From assembly GCA_026398545.1 (NCBI GenBank), contig JAPLSR010000088.1, forward strand, positions 1 through 6,002: a stretch of DNA of 6,002 nt, in the 5' to 3' direction. Shown piece by piece: positions 5,916 through 6,002 of this stretch (position 1 is the first letter of the stretch; every line of letters begins with the position of its first letter). The DNA comes from Candidatus Sumerlaeota bacterium. GTDB taxonomy: Bacteria; Sumerlaeota; Sumerlaeia; MWCT01. The notes under the pieces were generated by a model. The model did not search any database. It was given only the letters and a program-made list of their open reading frames with translations, and was not told the origin of the DNA. The translations under genes and the position numbers were made by a program.

Positions 5916-6002
5916 AGGACAATCCTGGTGATACATCATACCCCAATTTAGCATGTATTTATAAAATATAACAAAATTTGCGGCATGTCACAGAAAAAGA
6001 GA

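Larger units (their letters stand above)
5758..6002. other. Non-coding region upstream of the transglutaminase-like gene
   Basis: The Shine-Dalgarno of the leftward gene lies at 5761-5768. I see no convincing promoter for that gene in the next 90 bases. A strong stem-loop occupies 5856-5886 and a 16-nt sequence shared with the HU leader lies at 5900-5915. From about 5940 the sequence becomes AT-rich, as expected for a promoter or spacer before a gene beyond the window, but no gene begins here. Confidence 0.5.

Noticed and set aside
1..6002. Mobile element, phage, toxin-antitoxin or defence system
   Set aside because: No transposase, integrase, nuclease, toxin pair, terminal repeats or tRNA-like attachment site was seen on either strand.

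Overview
This is an ordinary bacterial chromosomal window with moderate GC. It holds five protein-coding genes, none of them a phage, transposon, CRISPR or obvious defence component. A perfect AAGGAGGTGA Shine-Dalgarno (SD) sequence, signal peptides and sigma-70-like promoter boxes point to a bacterium. Three of the five products look exported or built of beta-sandwich modules. The duplicated 'HQTKG' protein resembles, from memory, domains common in Planctomycetota and similar uncultured environmental lineages. The phylum cannot be fixed from this sequence alone.

Layout: (1) 1-1200 (+) is the 3' end of a large gene that starts outside the window; its product ends in carbohydrate-binding-like beta-sandwich modules. 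(2) 1201-1663 is a long non-coding stretch. It holds a convincing promoter (TTAACA-N16-TATAAT) abutted by a 9-bp inverted repeat, then a roughly 200-nt leader. (3) 1664-1933 (+) encodes an HU-family DNA-binding protein. (4) 1968-2004 is a strong hairpin terminator shared with the convergent gene. (5) 2039-2824 (-) encodes an inositol-monophosphatase-family enzyme starting at TTG. (6) 3036-4199 (+), divergent from it, encodes an exported protein made of two copies of one uncharacterised domain. (7) 4201-4256 is an octamer tandem repeat between convergent genes. (8) 4279-5757 (-) encodes an exported transglutaminase-like (papain-fold) protein with an intact Cys-His-Asp triad. (9) 5758-6002 is non-coding, with a perfect 11-bp stem-loop and a 16-nt sequence that also occurs in the HU leader.

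The genes alternate in direction and do not form an operon, so there is little reason to think they act in one pathway. HU and the phosphatase are housekeeping functions; the other three look like cell-envelope or secreted proteins. I found no convincing new multi-gene system. The observations most worth a second look are the internally duplicated exported protein, the regulatory structure of the HU leader (including a possible short ORF overlapping the HU start codon), the 16-nt sequence shared by two intergenic regions, the octamer repeat, and the vicinal cysteines in HU.
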